From Neoaquamicrobium microcysteis (GTDB taxonomy: Bacteria; Pseudomonadota; Alphaproteobacteria; Rhizobiales; Rhizobiaceae), in the NCBI RefSeq assembly GCF_008180155.1, contig NZ_VSZS01000058.1:62001-126000 (forward strand): a DNA stretch of 64,000 bases, given 5' to 3'. Positions 60,443 to 64,000 of the stretch are shown piece by piece. The position numbers were made by a program, and so were the translations under genes. Numbering within the stretch: position 1 is the stretch's first letter; each line of letters starts with the position of its first letter. The notes beneath the pieces are model-generated. The model saw only the letters and a list, made by a program, of their open reading frames with translations, did not search any database and had not been told where the DNA came from.

Positions 60443-61144
60443 ATGAAGCTGACCTGGTACGGCCATTCCGCATTCCGTGTGGAGGCAGGCGGAGCAACGA
60501 TCCTCATAGACCCTTTTCTCTCTGGCAACCCCTCGTGGAGCAAGGGGTGGGAGGGGCCGGCACAGGGCGTCACGCATGTTCTGCTGACCCATGGCCACAA
60601 TGACCACGTGGGCGATGCGCTGCCGATCCTGAAGAAGACCGGGGCCATGCTCGTCTCCAATCCCGAGATTTGCGACTATTTCGCTGGGCAGGGCGTCGAG
60701 AAGGTCAATCCCGGCAACCATGGCGGCACCGTGGATTGCGGCGGCTTTACCGTGACATTCGTCAATGCGCTGCATTCGTCCGCCTACACGCTGGAAGACG
60801 GCAAGAACGTTTATCTGGGCAATCCCAACGGACTGGTCCTGCACTTCCCGGACGACAAGACCCTCTACCACATGGGTGATACCGACATTTTCTCGGATAT
60901 GGCGCTCATCCAAGAACTGCATCAGCCGGACATAGGCCTTGTGCCAGTGGGCGACCGGTTCACGATGGGCGGTGCGGTGGCAGCGCTTGCCTGCCAGCGC
61001 TTCTTCAGCTTCGAAAAGGTCGTGCCGTGCCATTTCGGCACCTTCCCGCTGCTCGATTCGTCTGCTCAGAGCTTCATCGACGGCATGGAGGGCTCCGGAG
61101 CCACAGTGCTTACGCCCAAGGTTGGAGAAGCCTTCGACGCCTGA
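60443..61144 (+). CDS. UPF0173 metal-dependent hydrolase (metallo-beta-lactamase fold)
   Basis: This is a predicted cytoplasmic metal hydrolase of 233 residues. The zinc motif is [15 protein letters not shown] (HxHxDH), and a second metal-binding region is MGDTDIFSD. It matches the UPF0173 family, whose substrate is unknown. AGGAGG lies about 12 bases before the ATG. It is divergent from ruvX and followed by gatC 98 bp later. Confidence 0.9.
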   Translation: MKLTWYGHSAFRVEAGGATILIDPFLSGNPSWSKGWEGPAQGVTHVLLTHGHNDHVGDALPILKKTGAMLVSNPEICDYFAGQGVEKVNPGNHGGTVDCGGFTVTFVNALHSSAYTLEDGKNVYLGNPNGLVLHFPDDKTLYHMGDTDIFSDMALIQELHQPDIGLVPVGDRFTMGGAVAALACQRFFSFEKVVPCHFGTFPLLDSSAQSFIDGMEGSGATVLTPKVGEAFDA

Positions 61145-61242
61145 TCGACTTAGGCAGAATCCCGGCGTTCCATGTTGCGCGGCGGCGACCGCGCCTTTAT
61201 AGCGCGAGCATATGTTTTCCCTAGCAATCGCCGGAGCGCATC

Positions 61243-61530
61243 ATGTCCGTCGACATCGACACCGTTAAGCGCGTGGCGCGGCTCGCCCGCATCGCCGTCA
61301 CCGAAGAAGAAGCCGGTCGCATGACCGGCGAACTCAACACAATCCTCGGCTTCGTGGAGCAGCTCGGAGAGGTCAATGTCGAAGGCGTCGAGCCTATGAC
61401 ATCGGTCATCCCCATGGCGATGAGGAAGCGGCAGGACGGCGTGACCGACGGCGGAAAGGCTGCGGACATCGTGGCAAACGCGCCCGCGACCGAGGACAAT
61501 TTCTTTCTCGTGCCCAAGGTGGTGGAGTAG
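61243..61530 (+). CDS. gatC: Aspartyl/glutamyl-tRNA amidotransferase subunit C
   Basis: GatC is the small assembly subunit of the amidotransferase that converts Glu-tRNA(Gln) and Asp-tRNA(Asn). The 95 residues match: [44 protein letters not shown] and the C-terminal [15 protein letters not shown] precedes the ATG. gatA follows after a GNAT gene, a common rhizobial arrangement; gatB is not in the window. Confidence 0.95.
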   Translation: MSVDIDTVKRVARLARIAVTEEEAGRMTGELNTILGFVEQLGEVNVEGVEPMTSVIPMAMRKRQDGVTDGGKAADIVANAPATEDNFFLVPKVVE

Positions 61531-61535
61531 CCGCC

Positions 61536-62030
61536 ATGGCGATCGAGATCGCGATCGAGACGCCCTTGCAGGACGATATGCGCGCGCTGATCGTGGAGTT
61601 GAACGACGCGATGAACGCGCAGGAACCCGACACTCCCGAGGAGTTCAAGTTCCGAATGACCGCCGAGGAGATGGCCGGCCCGGAGACGACCGTCTGGATC
61701 GCACGGCTGGACGGCAAGGCTGTCGGCTGCGGCGCGCTGCTGCGGCACGGCGGGGGCTATGGTGAGGTCAAGCGCATGTATGTGCGGCCCGGAATGCAGG
61801 GAAGGGGCATCGCTGGCCTCATCCTCTCGGCCATCGAGCAAAAGGCGGCCGCCGAAGGCATGTCGCGGTTGGCGCTCGAGACCGGGGTGCCCTATCTCGC
61901 GGCGCGACGGGTCTACGAGCGGGCGGGCTTCGCCCAGTGCGGACCGTTTGCCGACTATCCCGACAATCCGTATTCGGTTTTCTACGAAAAGGCGCTCACC
62001 CGGCAGCAGGCCGCCGAAACCGCCCTTTGA
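61536..62030 (+). CDS. GNAT-family N-acetyltransferase between gatC and gatA
   Basis: This is a predicted acyl-CoA-dependent N-acetyltransferase of 164 residues. Motif A is [21 protein letters not shown] with the GRGIA loop; motif B includes [15 protein letters not shown]. It lies five bases after gatC and 17 before gatA, in the same direction, so it is co-transcribed with amidotransferase genes. A link to tRNA or peptide chemistry is possible but not shown; its substrate is unknown. Confidence 0.9.
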   Translation: MAIEIAIETPLQDDMRALIVELNDAMNAQEPDTPEEFKFRMTAEEMAGPETTVWIARLDGKAVGCGALLRHGGGYGEVKRMYVRPGMQGRGIAGLILSAIEQKAAAEGMSRLALETGVPYLAARRVYERAGFAQCGPFADYPDNPYSVFYEKALTRQQAAETAL

Positions 62031-62047
62031 GATCGACGAAAGAAACG

Positions 62048-63529
62048 ATGACGAACCTGACGCACCTCACCATTGCCGAAGCACGCAAGAAGCTGCGTGC
62101 AAAGGAGATTTCGGCGCTGGAACTGACCGACGCCTATCTCGGCGCGATCGACGCCGCCAACGAGACGTTCAACGCCTATGTCGCGGTCACGCACGACAAG
62201 GCGCGGGAGATGGCGAAGGCATCCGACGCAAGGCTCGCCGGCGGGCAGGGCGGCGAGCTGGAAGGCATCCCGCTCGGCATCAAGGATCTGTTCGCGACCG
62301 AAGGCGTCCACACGCAGGCGGCAAGCCATGTGCTGGACGGGTTCAAGCCGCGTTACGAATCGACCGTGACCGCGAACCTGTGGGCCGACGGCGCGGTCAT
62401 GCTGGGCAAGCTGAACATGGACGAGTTTGCGATGGGCTCGTCCAACGAGACGTCCTACTACGGCCCGGTCAAGAATCCGTGGCGTGCCAGAGGATCGAAC
62501 GTCGATCTGGTGCCGGGCGGCTCGTCGGGCGGTTCCGCCGCGGCGGTATCCGCCTTTCTGTGCGCCGGCGCTACCGCGACGGATACGGGCGGCTCGATCC
62601 GTCAGCCGGCCGCATTCACAGGCACGGTCGGCATCAAGCCAACCTACGGACGCTGCTCGCGCTGGGGCACCGTGGCCTTCGCGTCTTCGCTGGACCAGGC
62701 CGGGCCGATCACGCGCGACGTGCGTGACGCGGCGATCATGCTGAAGTCGATGGCATCGGTGGACCTCAAGGACACGACCTCCGTGGATTTGCCGGTGCCG
62801 GATTACGAGGCAGCGCTCGGTCAGTCGGTCAAGGGCATGAAGATCGGCATTCCCAAGGAATACCGTATCGACGGTATGCCCGATGAGATCGAGGCGCTCT
62901 GGCAGAAAGGCATTGCGTGGCTGAAGGATGCCGGCGCGCAGATCGTCGATATCTCGCTGCCGCATACGAAGTACGCGCTGCCAGCCTACTACATCGTTGC
63001 GCCCGCGGAAGCGTCGTCCAACCTCGCCCGTTACGACGGGGTGCGCTACGGGCTTCGCGTGCCGGGCAAGGACATCATCGACATGTACGAGAAGACCCGC
63101 GCCGAAGGTTTCGGCCGCGAGGTCAAGCGCCGCATCATGATTGGCACCTACGTGCTGTCGGCTGGCTACTACGATGCCTATTACGTCCAGGCGCAGAAGG
63201 TGCGCACCCTTATCAAGAAGGATTTCGAGGACGTCTTTGCTGATGGTGTCGATGCCATCCTGACGCCCGCGACGCCTTCTGCCGCCTTCGGCATCGCCGA
63301 TCAGGACATGGCCGCCGACCCGGTTAAGATGTACCTCAACGACATCTTCACGGTTACGGTCAACATGGCCGGCCTGCCGGGGATCGCGGTGCCTGCCGGT
63401 CTCGACGGCAAGGGACTTCCTCTCGGCCTCCAGCTCATCGGACGCCCGTTCGAGGAAGAGACGCTGTTTCGCGCGTCACACGTGATCGAGCAGGCGGCGG
63501 GGCGGTTCCAGCCGGAGAAATGGTGGTAG
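62048..63529 (+). CDS. gatA: Aspartyl/glutamyl-tRNA amidotransferase subunit A
   Basis: GatA is the glutaminase/amidase subunit that releases ammonia for tRNA amidation. The 493 residues include the amidase signature [13 protein letters not shown] with the Ser-Ser-Lys catalytic triad (Lys in [10 protein letters not shown], and the cis-Ser in [10 protein letters not shown]). The ATG at 62048 is the first sensible start; the longer frame overlaps the GNAT gene. A hairpin follows its stop. Confidence 0.96.
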   Translation: MTNLTHLTIAEARKKLRAKEISALELTDAYLGAIDAANETFNAYVAVTHDKAREMAKASDARLAGGQGGELEGIPLGIKDLFATEGVHTQAASHVLDGFKPRYESTVTANLWADGAVMLGKLNMDEFAMGSSNETSYYGPVKNPWRARGSNVDLVPGGSSGGSAAAVSAFLCAGATATDTGGSIRQPAAFTGTVGIKPTYGRCSRWGTVAFASSLDQAGPITRDVRDAAIMLKSMASVDLKDTTSVDLPVPDYEAALGQSVKGMKIGIPKEYRIDGMPDEIEALWQKGIAWLKDAGAQIVDISLPHTKYALPAYYIVAPAEASSNLARYDGVRYGLRVPGKDIIDMYEKTRAEGFGREVKRRIMIGTYVLSAGYYDAYYVQAQKVRTLIKKDFEDVFADGVDAILTPATPSAAFGIADQDMAADPVKMYLNDIFTVTVNMAGLPGIAVPAGLDGKGLPLGLQLIGRPFEEETLFRASHVIEQAAGRFQPEKWW

Positions 63530-63538
63530 GAATGACCC

Positions 63539-63567
63539 GCCCTACGCCGCAAACAGCCTGGTAGGGC
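63539..63567. other. Hairpin between gatA and the YdcF-like gene
   Basis: GCCCTAC (63539-63545) and GTAGGGC (63561-63567) form a 7-bp stem with a 15-nt loop, between the gatA stop and the next ATG. There is no T-run after it, so it may stabilise the gatA end or partly uncouple the two genes. Confidence 0.5.
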
Positions 63568-63571
63568 GCTA

Positions 63572-64000
63572 ATGTTCTTCATTCTTTCCAAAGTCTTCTG
63601 GGCGGTCGCTCAACCGATCAACTTGATCGGGATTCTGGTGCTTGTTGGCGTGGTTGCGGCCTTTTTCCGGCTGCGGCGCACCGGTCTCCTCTTCTCCATC
63701 AGCGGCCTGCTGGTGCTGGCGCTGGGTGCATGGACGACCACAGGAGCGCTGATGCTTCATCCGCTCGAGGACTATTTTTCGCGGCCCGACCCTGCGCCGG
63801 AAAACGTGGCCGGCGTGATCGTGCTGGGCGGCGGGTTCGAGGGCGCGATCAACCTCGCGCGGGGTGGCTATGAACTGAATGCCGGCGGCGATCGTTTCGT
63901 CGAGACCGCGGTTCTGGCCCGGCGCTACCCGGAGGCGCGGATCGTGGTGACGGGGGGGACCGGAACCCTGCTGCTGGATGGCGAGGGCGACGGGGATACC
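63572..64000 (+). CDS. YdcF/ElyC-family envelope protein, 3' end missing
   Basis: The frame begins at the ATG at 63572 and runs off the window after 143 codons. Two N-terminal membrane segments (about 15-33 and 39-61) precede the start of the DUF218 domain, where GVIVLGGGFEGAIN and RIVVTGGTG are typical of YdcF, SanA and ElyC proteins. ElyC of Escherichia coli affects envelope and peptidoglycan carrier homeostasis; that role is inferred only from the family. Confidence 0.85.
   Translation, partial: MFFILSKVFWAVAQPINLIGILVLVGVVAAFFRLRRTGLLFSISGLLVLALGAWTTTGALMLHPLEDYFSRPDPAPENVAGVIVLGGGFEGAINLARGGYELNAGGDRFVETAVLARRYPEARIVVTGGTGTLLLDGEGDGDT

Noticed and set aside
1-64000. Searches by eye for tRNA, rRNA, tmRNA, riboswitches and CRISPR repeats.
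   Set aside because: Nothing fitting was seen; short or divergent RNAs could be missed without covariance models.

Overview
The window is a high-GC alphaproteobacterial chromosome segment. It most likely comes from the Hyphomicrobiales (Rhizobiales), close to Mesorhizobium and other Phyllobacteriaceae. Supporting evidence: divK-pleD next to rpmG; cckA divergent from an orphan FliO-like gene; the order plsY-dprA-topA-rnr; small rhizobial families (DUF3572, DUF6105, DUF983); and a 1,831-residue coiled-coil protein resembling the Agrobacterium growth pole ring protein (GPR/RgsE). I saw no rRNA, tRNA or CRISPR array.

Layout of the core. 1-3.5 kb: Mla-type lipid transport operon, cut at the left edge. 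4-10 kb: a small lipoprotein and the giant polar coiled-coil gene. 10.3-13.6 kb: an Hpt protein, a 2Fe-2S ferredoxin, a DUF922 protein and the folate genes folP-folB-folK. 13.6-20 kb: a CPA2/Kef antiporter, an exported protein, the YcjF/YcjX pair, a SixA-like phosphatase and dksA. 20-30 kb: FliO-like protein, CckA, an L,D-transpeptidase, DinB, a GNAT enzyme, a HAD protein, DUF3572, then DivK and PleD. 30.6-38.2 kb (minus strand): rpmG, MFS, NUDIX, DUF983, rnr and topA. 52.8-64 kb: the dprA 5' part, plsY, a degenerate dihydroorotase, pyrB, an AidB-like acyl-CoA dehydrogenase, an AEC transporter, two small membrane proteins, ruvX, a metallo-hydrolase, gatC, a GNAT enzyme, gatA and a partial YdcF-like gene.

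The most notable part is 39.22-52.83 kb, a foreign element of about 13.6 kb that splits dprA in two. A large serine recombinase lies 60 bp inside its right end. Joining the two dprA pieces across the element restores the conserved Gly-Gly-Leu-Asp-Lys-Pro-Tyr-Pro-Pro stretch, which locates the integration site to a shared GGC core. The left half of the element is AT-richer cargo: a secreted ClpP-like protein, a secreted protein of unknown function, and a 1,040-residue protein that joins an HD domain to an Hsp90/GHKL-type ATPase. That architecture is typical of conflict or defence proteins and is the best candidate here for an undescribed system. Next come two decayed genes (one an IS5-type transposase). 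The right half is a compact minus-strand run of small phage- or satellite-like genes that ends in the integrase.

The dprA 3' piece also carries a frameshift, so the gene is inactivated twice. How the genes work together: CckA, DivK, PleD, the orphan FliO-like protein and the GPR-like protein point to CtrA-family control of asymmetric, polar growth. MlaEFD, the L,D-transpeptidase and PlsY serve the envelope. folPBK, pyrB and its degenerate partner, and gatCA are housekeeping.
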